From NCBI GenBank assembly GCA_019411205.1, contig DXRF01000220.1, positions 1 through 5,450 of the forward strand: DNA of 5,450 nt, in the 5' to 3' direction. The notes beneath the pieces are model-generated. The model did not search any database. It was not told the DNA's origin and worked only from the letters and a program-made list of their open reading frames with translations. Of the stretch, positions 1-5,450 are shown piece by piece (the first letter of the stretch is position 1; the number at the start of each line of letters is the position of its first letter). The DNA comes from Parabacteroides sp. (GTDB lineage: Bacteria > Bacteroidota > Bacteroidia > Bacteroidales > Tannerellaceae). The translations under genes were made by a program, and so were the position numbers.

Positions 1-27
1 CAGTATAAGTATAATAACTTTATTCAT
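1..27 (-). CDS. possible 5' end of a minus-strand gene leaving the window (partial)
   Basis: Reading leftwards from an ATG at 27-25, nine codons are open to the window edge and give MNKVIILIL. A Lys followed by a hydrophobic run is what the start of a signal peptide or membrane protein looks like. The bases just upstream on the minus strand (about 28-45) are A-rich and lack a Shine-Dalgarno sequence, as is usual for Bacteroidetes starts. A weak -7-like sequence, TGTATTTG, lies at 68-61 on the minus strand. The gene would point the same way as the His-rich gene at 274-615, with a 246-bp structured gap between them. Nine codons cannot show a function, and the frame could be open by chance. Confidence 0.35.
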
Positions 28-106
28 TTAGTTTGTTTTGATAAAATAATGATTAAGAAACAAATACACACCGTTATGCATCTGCCGCCGGAAAGCCTTG
101 CACACA

Positions 107-168
107 ATGGCAGTTTCCATTGCATGAAAATTTTGTTTCTTGCAATGGAAAATAATGTTTCCTGCCAT
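107..168. repeat. long nested inverted repeat (hairpin 1)
   Basis: TTTCCATTGCA at 114-124 pairs perfectly with TGCAATGGAAA at 141-151. After one T-T mismatch (125/140), GAAA at 126-129 pairs with TTTC at 136-139, leaving a 6-base loop. This makes a 16-position stem with a single mismatch. Outside it, ATGGCAG at 107-113 pairs with CTGCCAT at 162-168, with a 10-base bulge (152-161) on one side. The structure can form on either strand. There is no run of T directly after it, so it does not look like a standard terminator. Confidence 0.6.
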
Positions 169-200
169 GGAAAATAAAGTTTCACTATATGAAACAGACT
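113..200. repeat. four tandem 22-bp units with TTTC-N7/8-GAAA dyads
   Basis: Units begin at 113, 135, 157 and 179, each exactly 22 bp after the last and each opening with GTTTC. Inside each unit a TTTC half-site is followed 7 or 8 bases later by GAAA: TTTC-cattgcat-GAAA, TTTC-ttgcaatg-GAAA, TTTC-ctgccatg-GAAA and TTTC-actatat-GAAA. Units 2 and 3 are the most alike, sharing GTTTC, TGC, ATGGAAAATAA. The 22-bp spacing is close to two helical turns, so the dyads would lie on the same face of the DNA. That fits an operator array, but a family of interspersed intergenic repeats is equally possible. Confidence 0.65.
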
Positions 201-213
201 GAAACTTTATTTT
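171..213. repeat. perfect 14-bp inverted repeat (hairpin 2), possible bidirectional terminator
   Basis: AAAATAAAGTTTCA at 171-184 and TGAAACTTTATTTT at 200-213 are exact reverse complements separated by 15 bases. The loop holds another TGAAAC (190-195), which can pair with the same GTTTCA (179-184) to give a shorter hairpin with a 5-base loop, so two stems compete for one arm. A and T runs at the stem base on both strands would let it act as a weak bidirectional terminator. On the minus strand it lies about 60 bp past the stop codon of the His-rich gene. The stem is AT-rich, so termination is only a suggestion. Confidence 0.5.
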
Positions 214-273
214 TACTATCTTTCAGAAGGTGAAAACTTTTTGACACCCCACTAACGGACAGACGCTATTTTA

Positions 274-615
274 TCAGACAAAAGGAGGAGCGCGAAGAGA
301 CAGTTTCCCTAAGACAGGGACCAGATAATCCGGATAGACCGGATTATCAATTATTTTATAATTCGGTGTAACATAAATTCGTAGAAGCAGCGAATGGATG
401 GCTCCGTCCTGTACATGAACAGTCGTCAGCAAATGGAACAACTGGATTTCCGAAAGAGACGAGTGATGATGGTAGGTGCCGTCTGCCGCCCTCTCGAACG
501 GATGCGAATGGACAATCGTCGTGCCATTCTCGACATGGACGTGCATAAATAAAGAAATACTACTGTAGTACACTATAAAAAGTGCCGGCAGCAGCCATTT
601 CATATATTTAGCCAT
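274..615 (-). CDS. small His-rich exported or membrane-anchored protein, function unknown
   Basis: This encodes 113 aa. Residues 8-23 form a hydrophobic signal peptide or membrane anchor after a short Lys-containing N-terminus. A His cluster follows directly: H25-V-H27, H36-S-H38-P-F, H49-H50-H51, then H61 and H67. The C-terminus is SLRAPPFV. I have a recollection of small Bacteroidales proteins with the same layout (one hydrophobic segment, HxH, HSHPF, HHHS, a terminal RAPP motif), annotated only as hypothetical. The paired His motifs suggest binding of a transition metal outside the cytoplasm, which is an inference. I chose the ATG at 615-613. A GTG at 627-625 would add four residues but lies only 2 bases after GGAGG (634-630), whereas the ATG lies 14 bases after it. 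A third ATG at 603-601 is also possible. The gene is divergent from maeB and has its own promoter. Confidence 0.75.
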   Translation of the reverse strand: MAKYMKWLLPALFIVYYSSISLFMHVHVENGTTIVHSHPFERAADGTYHHHSSLSEIQLFHLLTTVHVQDGAIHSLLLRIYVTPNYKIIDNPVYPDYLVPVLGKLSLRAPPFV

Positions 616-653
616 TGTCTGTTTCACATCCTCCCCCTGTTAAATTAAGGGTG

Positions 654-685
654 CGAAGATAACACAAATAGCCGAAACCTGCAAA
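654..685 (-). promoter_or_regulatory. Bacteroidetes-type promoter for the His-rich gene
   Basis: On the minus strand there is a TTTG (-33 box) at 685-682, then 20 bases, then TATCTTCG at 661-654. The latter matches the TAnnTTTG -7 consensus at all fixed positions but one. Spacing of about 20 bases is the usual one for the Bacteroidetes primary sigma factor. Transcription would start near 648, leaving a leader of roughly 30 bases before the ATG at 615. Confidence 0.6.
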
Positions 686-743
686 TACACAAAATTCGAG
701 CAACTAAATGTAAGCAACTGATACCATATTCATAATAATTTGT

Positions 744-751
744 TACTTTTG
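744..751 (+). promoter_or_regulatory. -7 promoter element for maeB
   Basis: TACTTTTG matches the Bacteroidetes -7 consensus TAnnTTTG exactly. No TTTG is found at the usual -33 distance (about 720-724). The implied leader of roughly 40 bases to the ATG at 799 is A-rich with no Shine-Dalgarno sequence. The element overlaps an upstream in-frame GTG at 751, which argues against that GTG being the start of translation. Confidence 0.55.
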
Positions 752-798
752 TGCGCAATTTTCGAAAGACAAACAACAAATTAAAAACTATAAAGTCT

Positions 799-3084
799 AT
801 GGCTAAGATCACTAAAGAAGAAGCACTCCGCTATCATGCGGAAGGCAAGCCGGGAAAGATAGAGGTCATTCCCACCAAGCCCTATAGTACACAGACGGAT
901 TTATCGCTGGCTTATTCGCCGGGCGTTGCCGAACCTTGTCTGGAAATCGAGAAGAATCCGTTGGATGCTTACAAATATACTTCCAAAGGGAACCTGGTAG
1001 CCGTTATTTCAAACGGCACTGCTGTATTGGGGTTAGGAGATATCGGTCCGTTGGCCGGCAAACCGGTAATGGAAGGGAAAGGACTGTTGTTCAAGATATT
1101 CGCAGGCATCGATGTATTCGACATCGAAGTGAACGAGAAAGACCCTGACAAATTTATCGAGACGGTAAAAGCCATCGCTCCCACTTTTGGCGGCATCAAC
1201 CTCGAAGATATCAAAGCTCCCGAATGTTTCAAGATCGAAACACGCTTGAAAGAGGAACTGGATATTCCGGTCATGCACGACGACCAGCATGGGACAGCCA
1301 TTATTTCCGGTGCAGGCTTGATCAACGCGCTGGAGATCGCAGGGAAGAAAATCGAAGACGTGAAGATCGTGGTGAACGGTGCCGGAGCAGCTTCCATCTC
1401 TTGCACGAAACTATATATAATGTTGGGGGCAAAGAAGGAAAACATCATCATGTGCGACAGTAAAGGGGTTATCTCCACACATCGCACGGACTTGAACGAA
1501 TCCAAGAAATTTTTCGCTACCGACCGCGACATCAAGACATTGACGGAAGCAGTCGTCGGAGCGGATGTGTTCCTGGGATTATCGGTTGCCAACGTGTTGA
1601 CGCAGGATATGGTCCGCTCCATGAATACGAACCCGATCGTGTTCGCTTTGGCTAACCCGAATCCAGAAATCTCGTATGCCGATGCAATGGCTTCACGCGA
1701 CGATATTATTTTTGCTACAGGCCGTTCCGACTATCCGAACCAGATCAATAATGTATTGGGATTCCCTTATATCTTCCGCGGAGCATTGGATACGCATGCC
1801 AAAGCGATCAACGAAGAAATGAAATTAGCGGCTGTCTACGCAATCGCCGGACTTGCCAAAGAACCGGTTCCCGACGTAGTGAACGCAGCCTACAAACTGA
1901 AACGGACGACTTTCGGACGCGATTATATCCTGCCGAAGGCACTCGACCCGCGACTCCTGACCCGTGTTTCCTGTGCCGTTGCCAAAGCTGCCATCGACTC
2001 GGGAGTATCCCGTAAGACAATCACAGACTGGGAAGGATATGCAAACCACTTGCGCGAAATGATGGGATATGACAACAAGCTGCTCCGTTCGTTCACCGAT
2101 ATGGCTAAAGCCAATCCTAAACGGGTGGTATTTGCAGAAGCCAACCACGCCAATATGCTGAAAGCCGCTGCCGAAGCAAAAGCCGAAGGCATCTGCATCC
2201 CTATCCTTTTAGGTAACGAAGAACGTTTGCAAAAAATCGCAGCAGAAGAAAATATCAGCCTTGAAGGTATCGAAATCGTCAACCTCCGCCACGACCGGGA
2301 GACGGAACGCCGCCATCGTTATGCCAAGATCTTGTCCGAGAAGAAAGCCCGCGAAGGTGTGACGTATGCAGAGGCTTGCGAAAAGATGGTCGACCGCAAC
2401 GCATTCGGTATGATGATGGTTGAGACAGGCGACGCCGATGCTTTCGTGACAGGTGTTTACAGCCGCTATTCCGAAGTGACCAAGATGGCAGAACAGATCA
2501 TCGGTATCCGTCCGTCTTACACGCATTTCGGCGCTCTGAATATCCTGACTTGCAAGAAAGGAACGTTCTTCATCGCCGACACGCTGATCAACCGCCACCC
2601 GTCGACGGAAGTGCTGATCGATATCGCCCGCCTGACCCAGGACGCCGTGAAGTTCTTCGCGCACGAGCCGGTCATGGCAATGTTGTCATACTCCAACTTC
2701 GGTTCCGACAAGCAGGGCAGCCCGCTGAAAGTACACGACGCGATCGATTATCTGCACAAAAACTATCCGGATATGATGGTAGACGGCGAAATGCAGGTCA
2801 ACTTCGCTTTGGACAAAAAACTGCGCGACGATATGTATCCGTTCAACAAGCTGAAAGGCAAAGATGTCAACACGCTGATTTTCCCGAACCTGAGTTCCGC
2901 CAACAGTGCTTATAAGTTACTCGACACACTCGGTATCAGCGAAACGATCGGTCCGATCCAGATGGGCTTGAACAAACCGATCCACTTCACTGATGTAGAA
3001 AGTTCTACACGCGACATCCTGAACCTGACTACTGTCGCTGTCGTAGATGCGATTGTACAAGAACAGATCGAAAAAGGAGAATAA
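799..3084 (+). CDS. maeB: hybrid malic enzyme, probably NADP-dependent (malic enzyme + phosphotransacetylase-like domain)
   Basis: The product (761 aa) decarboxylates malate oxidatively to pyruvate, CO2 and NAD(P)H in the cytoplasm. Its length fits the MaeB family (about 760 aa). The malic N-terminal domain (about 10-155) has SLAYSPGVAEPC with the catalytic Tyr39, MEGKG with Lys94, and LEDIKAPE with the metal ligands Glu136 and Asp137. The NAD(P)-binding domain (about 160-400) has HDDQHGTA with Asp161/Asp162, the Rossmann motif GAGAAS (194-199), ANPNPE (285-290) and NNVLGFP (317-323). The C-terminal third (about 428-755) resembles phosphotransacetylase. In MaeB enzymes this part is regulatory and oligomeric and senses acetyl-CoA rather than acting as a Pta. 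Consistent with that, the DGPLQYDAA motif of true Pta reads DGEMQVNFA here (662-670), with Asn668 replacing Asp. I chose the ATG at 799 because an in-frame GTG at 751 lies inside the promoter. NADP preference is inferred from the family. The gene appears monocistronic. Confidence 0.95.
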   Translation: MAKITKEEALRYHAEGKPGKIEVIPTKPYSTQTDLSLAYSPGVAEPCLEIEKNPLDAYKYTSKGNLVAVISNGTAVLGLGDIGPLAGKPVMEGKGLLFKIFAGIDVFDIEVNEKDPDKFIETVKAIAPTFGGINLEDIKAPECFKIETRLKEELDIPVMHDDQHGTAIISGAGLINALEIAGKKIEDVKIVVNGAGAASISCTKLYIMLGAKKENIIMCDSKGVISTHRTDLNESKKFFATDRDIKTLTEAVVGADVFLGLSVANVLTQDMVRSMNTNPIVFALANPNPEISYADAMASRDDIIFATGRSDYPNQINNVLGFPYIFRGALDTHAKAINEEMKLAAVYAIAGLAKEPVPDVVNAAYKLKRTTFGRDYILPKALDPRLLTRVSCAVAKAAIDSGVSRKTITDWEGYANHLREMMGYDNKLLRSFTDMAKANPKRVVFAEANHANMLKAAAEAKAEGICIPILLGNEERLQKIAAEENISLEGIEIVNLRHDRETERRHRYAKILSEKKAREGVTYAEACEKMVDRNAFGMMMVETGDADAFVTGVYSRYSEVTKMAEQIIGIRPSYTHFGALNILTCKKGTFFIADTLINRHPSTEVLIDIARLTQDAVKFFAHEPVMAMLSYSNFGSDKQGSPLKVHDAIDYLHKNYPDMMVDGEMQVNFALDKKLRDDMYPFNKLKGKDVNTLIFPNLSSANSAYKLLDTLGISETIGPIQMGLNKPIHFTDVESSTRDILNLTTVAVVDAIVQEQIEKGE

Positions 3085-3100
3085 TCAAACTTCTCATATC

Positions 3101-3138
3101 AAACAGCGATGAGACTTTTCGTTTCATCGCTGTTTTTT
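3101..3138 (+). terminator. intrinsic terminator of maeB
   Basis: AAACAGCGATGA at 3101-3112 pairs perfectly with TCATCGCTGTTT at 3124-3135. Three inner pairs (one G-U) extend the stem to 15 bp with a 5-base loop, TTTTC (3116-3120). The run of T at 3133-3138 supplies the U-tract. It begins 16 bases after the maeB stop codon and separates maeB from the MATE gene. Confidence 0.9.
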
Positions 3139-3182
3139 ATTATCCGTATACACATATCAGAACAACTTCCCATCCTTTTCTC

Positions 3183-3190
3183 TATCTTTG
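3183..3190 (+). promoter_or_regulatory. -7 promoter element for the MATE gene
   Basis: TATCTTTG matches the Bacteroidetes -7 consensus TAnnTTTG exactly and lies 28 bases before the ATG at 3219. No TTTG is seen at the -33 distance. Together with the terminator just upstream, it shows the transporter is transcribed separately from maeB. Confidence 0.6.
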
Positions 3191-3218
3191 TCCCCCAAAT
3201 TGTTTAGGTTTCACATTT

Positions 3219-4613
3219 ATGGCTACTACTACCAAAGAAATGACGGAGGGTGCTCCCCTGCCGCTTATTCTCAATTTCACTTTTCCACTGTTGCTTGGAA
3301 ACTTATTGCAACAAACCTATTCGCTTGTAGATGCCGCTATCGTAGGAAAATTTCTGGGGATCAATGACCTGGCAGCGATCGGGGCAAGCACTTCTGTTGT
3401 CTTTCTGATCTTAGGATTTTGTAACGGGTGCTGTTGCGGATTCGGTATTCCGGTGGCACAAAAATTCGGGGCAAGGGACTACAAGACAATGCGACAGTAT
3501 GTGACAGTCAGCTTGCAACTGGCAGCCCTGATGTCGGTCGTCATTGCGGTTCTGACAAGTATATACTGTGCAGATATCCTGCGAAGCATGCAGACACCGG
3601 AAACTATTTTTCACGGTGCCTACTATTATCTGCTTGTAACGTTTATAGGAGTACCTTGTACATTCTTCTACAATCTGCTGTCCAGCATTATACGTGCACT
3701 CGGAGACAGTAAAACGCCTTTCTGGTTCCTGTTGTTCTCTACCATATTGAACATCGTGCTCGACCTGTTCTGCATCCTCGTGTTGGGATGGGGTGTATTA
3801 GGCGCCGGTATCGCTACTGTCGTGTCGCAAGGCGTGTCGGCAGTCCTCTGTTATTTTTATATGTACAGGCATTTTCCGATCCTGAAAGGGATGGTAGATG
3901 ACCGTAAATTCAGCTTTCCACTGGCCAAAAACCTTTTGTATATCGGGGTGCCGATGGGACTTCAATTCTCCATTACGGCGATCGGCAGCATCATGCTCCA
4001 AAGTGCCAATAACGCCTTGGGAACGGCTTGTGTTGCCGCATTCACAGCAGCCATGCGAATCAAGATGTTCTTTATCTGCGCCTTTGAAAGCTTAGGGATA
4101 GCGATGGCTACCTATACGGGACAAAACTATGGAGCCGGAAAACCCGAACGCATCTGGCAGGGAATCAAAGCCAGCTCGATGCTGATGATGGTTTACGCAG
4201 TCTTCACTTTTACAATACTGATATCGGCCTCTGACAAAATATCCTTATTGTTCGTAGACGCTTCGGAAACAGAAATACTTGAAAACACGGTGCTTTTTCT
4301 ACATGTTTCCTGTTATTTCTTTCCAATTTTAGGACTGCTCTGCATCCTACGCTACACCATACAAGGAGCAGGATACACCAATCTGGCGATGCTTTCCGGA
4401 GTTTCAGAAATGATCGCACGCACGCTGGTCAGTATCTATGCCGTGCCGGTATTCGGATTCTTGGCCGTTTGCTATGGCGATCCGACCGCTTGGATAGCAG
4501 CAGACCTGTTCCTCGTCCCGGCATTCATATATGTCTACCGGAAACTGAAAAAAAGCCTTGAGGAGAATTATGCAATACCCAACAGTTCGACCTCGAACAG
4601 TAGTGTGGAATAA
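3219..4613 (+). CDS. MATE-family multidrug/sodium (or proton) antiporter
   Basis: This 464-aa inner-membrane protein is strongly hydrophobic, with about twelve predicted membrane segments in two related halves. The family exports cationic drugs and other compounds in exchange for Na+ or H+. The first half opens with a PLLLGNLLQQ helix and a SLVDAAIVGKFLG stretch. Asp38 is at the place of the conserved first-helix acidic residue of NorM/DinF-type proteins. A GALGDSKTP-like loop (here RALGDSKTP, 159-167) follows the fourth segment. The second half repeats the pattern from KNLLYIGVPMGLQ (237-249), with ATYTGQNYGAGKP at 297-309. The length is normal for the family. The ATG at 3219 follows an A/T-rich leader without a Shine-Dalgarno sequence. 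The Ser/Asn-rich last 15 residues lie in the overlap with the convergent FKBP gene and look like an extension rather than family sequence. Substrate and coupling ion cannot be read from the sequence. Confidence 0.93.
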   Translation: MATTTKEMTEGAPLPLILNFTFPLLLGNLLQQTYSLVDAAIVGKFLGINDLAAIGASTSVVFLILGFCNGCCCGFGIPVAQKFGARDYKTMRQYVTVSLQLAALMSVVIAVLTSIYCADILRSMQTPETIFHGAYYYLLVTFIGVPCTFFYNLLSSIIRALGDSKTPFWFLLFSTILNIVLDLFCILVLGWGVLGAGIATVVSQGVSAVLCYFYMYRHFPILKGMVDDRKFSFPLAKNLLYIGVPMGLQFSITAIGSIMLQSANNALGTACVAAFTAAMRIKMFFICAFESLGIAMATYTGQNYGAGKPERIWQGIKASSMLMMVYAVFTFTILISASDKISLLFVDASETEILENTVLFLHVSCYFFPILGLLCILRYTIQGAGYTNLAMLSGVSEMIARTLVSIYAVPVFGFLAVCYGDPTAWIAADLFLVPAFIYVYRKLKKSLEENYAIPNSSTSNSSVE

Positions 4614-4969
4614 CCGGGTATCGGACCGGATGTACGTGTCCCATAGCCTAAAGTATATGGGATATAAATCATCCAACGGTCTCCCATATGCATCCGCCGG
4701 AGTGCTTCCTGCCATCCTTCGATCACTTGATTGAGGCGGAATGCCTCCGGACATCCCCGTTTCCAGGAATTATCGAACTCGCGTCCGTTGGCCAGCATTC
4801 CTCGGTAATGGACGGAAACGACATCCGTCAGCCTTGGCGAAACCAAACCGGTTCCTTTCTCTATCTCCTTATACAACACTCCACAAGGGAGCTTGACAAC
4901 TCCCTCACCGGCCGCCACTTCTTCTAAAAACTGTAAATTCTTTTCCTTATATTCTTCTTTCTTTCCCAT
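4568..4969 (-). CDS. FKBP-type peptidyl-prolyl cis-trans isomerase
   Basis: This 133-aa protein catalyses cis-trans isomerisation of prolyl peptide bonds in protein folding. Residues 48-132 form one complete FKBP domain. The FKBP12-like pocket residues are all present: Tyr55 (SVHYRG), Phe65-Asp66 (EFDNS), Phe77, Val82-Ile83 and Trp86 (NQVIEGW), Tyr109 (LGYG) and Phe125 (LLFEVEL). Residues 11-42, ending LPCGVLYKEIEKGTG, resemble the linker before the FKBP domain in Mip/FkpA-type proteins. The long dimerisation helix of those proteins is missing and no signal peptide follows the chosen start, so a cytoplasmic monomer is likely. The frame is open further upstream to an ATG at 5107-5105, with a hydrophobic stretch. 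I chose the ATG at 4969 because a consensus -7 promoter element lies between the two starts. The stop codon is inside the end of the MATE gene. FKBP proteins of the SlyD type are excluded by the lack of an insert domain and His-rich tail. Confidence 0.93.
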   Translation of the reverse strand: MGKKEEYKEKNLQFLEEVAAGEGVVKLPCGVLYKEIEKGTGLVSPRLTDVVSVHYRGMLANGREFDNSWKRGCPEAFRLNQVIEGWQEALRRMHMGDRWMIYIPYTLGYGTRTSGPIPGYSTLLFEVELLGIA

Positions 4970-4993
4970 TGTTATTCCTGTTTCATTTCGTGG

Positions 4994-5001
4994 CAAAGAT
5001 A
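4994..5001 (-). promoter_or_regulatory. -7 promoter element for the FKBP gene
   Basis: On the minus strand, TATCTTTG at 5001-4994 matches TAnnTTTG exactly. It lies 24 bases before the ATG at 4969 and gives a short leader. There is no clear TTTG at the -33 distance. It supports the short form of the FKBP protein, without the hydrophobic N-terminal extension. Confidence 0.6.
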
Positions 5002-5101
5002 CAAAGCATCCCACATATAAAATAAACAGAAAGAAATAAAAGAGGCAAACAATTATGCGGCAGGTCTGTTCTTTAAGGGCTAAATCTAAACAAAAAAAAT
5101 T

Positions 5102-5450
5102 ATGCACATACGTACATGGTGTTATGTTGTGCTCTGCCTGTCCCTGCCGATAACGCTACCGGCGCAGAAAGAACACAAATATCTGGATCACGCATTACCG
5201 GAAGCGTGGCAGGAAAACGACAGTGATTTTCAACAGACATTGCCGGTAGACGACCGGTGGTGGAAAAACTTCAACGATCCCATGTTGGACTCGCTGATAG
5301 AAGTGGCCGTCAAGCAGAACTACTCCATCCTGATGGCGGCAGACCGTATCGCTATGGCAAAAGCCAATCTGCGCATACAACAAGGCAGCTATTCGCCGAC
5401 CTTGGGGCTCGCTGCCGGTTGGACCCGCCAACAAAGCAGCGGCCATACAA
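5102..5450 (+). CDS. TolC-family outer-membrane efflux protein, N-terminal part (partial)
   Basis: The first 116 codons are present and the gene runs off the right edge; family members are usually about 450-480 aa. Residues 1-21 look like a signal peptide with probable cleavage after LPA, before Gln22. Cys7 and Cys12 are not in a proper lipobox, so a lipoprotein is unlikely. DDRWWKNFNDPMLDSLIEVA (50-69) is the N-terminal signature of outer-membrane factors of RND pumps (OprM/NodT type). The following AADRIAMAKANLRIQQGSYSPTL stretch (79-101) is the usual first helical hairpin leading to the SPxL turn. Such proteins form the trimeric outer-membrane channel of tripartite efflux systems. The ATG at 5102 follows an A-rich leader (5093-5099), and no other in-frame start lies nearby. 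It diverges from the FKBP gene across 132 bp. I found no convincing -7 box. A membrane fusion protein and an RND pump gene would be expected to the right. Confidence 0.88.
   Translation, partial: MHIRTWCYVVLCLSLPITLPAQKEHKYLDHALPEAWQENDSDFQQTLPVDDRWWKNFNDPMLDSLIEVAVKQNYSILMAADRIAMAKANLRIQQGSYSPTLGLAAGWTRQQSSGHT

Larger units (their letters stand above)
28..273. other. non-coding gap with hairpins and tandem repeats
   Basis: This 246-bp AT-rich stretch has no convincing gene. It contains a 22-bp tandem repeat (113-200), a long imperfect hairpin (107-168), a perfect 14-bp inverted repeat (171-213) and a smaller dyad, TTTCA-N5-TGAAA, at 221-235. All share the half-site TTTC...GAAA. It lies downstream of the minus-strand His-rich gene and upstream of the possible minus-strand gene at 27. 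It could therefore hold a terminator, a structured leader or a regulator-binding array. The elements are listed separately. Confidence 0.7.

Noticed and set aside
1..177. Plus-strand frame open from the left edge for 58 codons, ending in TAA at 175-177
   Set aside because: The translation has no recognisable protein character, and its second half runs through the 22-bp repeats and hairpin, whose period is not a multiple of three. It is probably open by chance.
113..200. CRISPR array
   Set aside because: The units are contiguous 22-bp imperfect repeats without unique spacers of constant length, and no cas gene is present in the window.
281..290. Shine-Dalgarno-like AAAGGAGGAG on the plus strand
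   Set aside because: It is the antisense of the conserved RAPPF codons at the end of the His-rich gene, and no plus-strand gene follows it.
751..798. GTG start giving a 16-residue extension of MaeB
   Set aside because: The GTG overlaps a consensus -7 promoter element, and the extension (rich in Lys and Asn) is not typical of the family, which begins near MAKITKEEAL.
969..1622. Long minus-strand open frame (217 codons) opposite maeB
   Set aside because: It is a shadow of the strongly conserved maeB reading frame and its translation has no family resemblance. The other minus-strand frames inside maeB and the MATE gene are rejected for the same reason.
5055..5153. Short upstream open frame (32 codons) overlapping the TolC-like gene start
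   Set aside because: It is out of frame with the TolC-like gene, its translation looks non-coding, and no promoter or ribosome site supports it.

Overview
The window looks like a chromosomal segment from a member of the Bacteroidales, most likely Parabacteroides or a close relative. The evidence is the Bacteroidetes-type promoter elements (TAnnTTTG -7 boxes ahead of four genes, one with a TTTG -33 box at the classical spacing), A-rich leaders without Shine-Dalgarno sequences, and the protein sequences. The genus is an inference from protein appearance; I ran no search. I see no insertion sequence, CRISPR array, tRNA or rRNA, and no frameshifted gene.

Layout. Positions 1-27 may hold the first codons of a minus-strand gene that leaves the window on the left. 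Positions 28-273 form a non-coding gap with an unusual cluster of hairpins and a 22-bp tandem repeat. Next, on the minus strand, comes a small His-rich secreted or membrane-anchored protein of unknown function (274-615). A 183-bp divergent promoter region (616-798) separates it from a plus-strand hybrid malic enzyme, maeB (799-3084), which ends in a strong intrinsic terminator (3101-3138). A plus-strand MATE-family multidrug transporter follows (3219-4613). Its 3' end overlaps by 46 bp the 3' end of a convergent minus-strand FKBP-type peptidyl-prolyl isomerase (4568-4969). A second divergent region (4970-5101) leads to the first 116 codons of a TolC-family outer-membrane efflux protein (5102 to the window edge).

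The genes look like separate transcription units rather than one system. MaeB links the C4 pool to pyruvate and NAD(P)H. The MATE pump is an inner-membrane exporter, and the TolC-like protein probably begins an RND-type efflux operon to the right. The His-rich protein may bind metal in the periplasm.

Most of the window is ordinary core genome. The parts worth a second look are the hairpin and repeat cluster at 107-235, the His-rich protein, and the convergent gene overlap.
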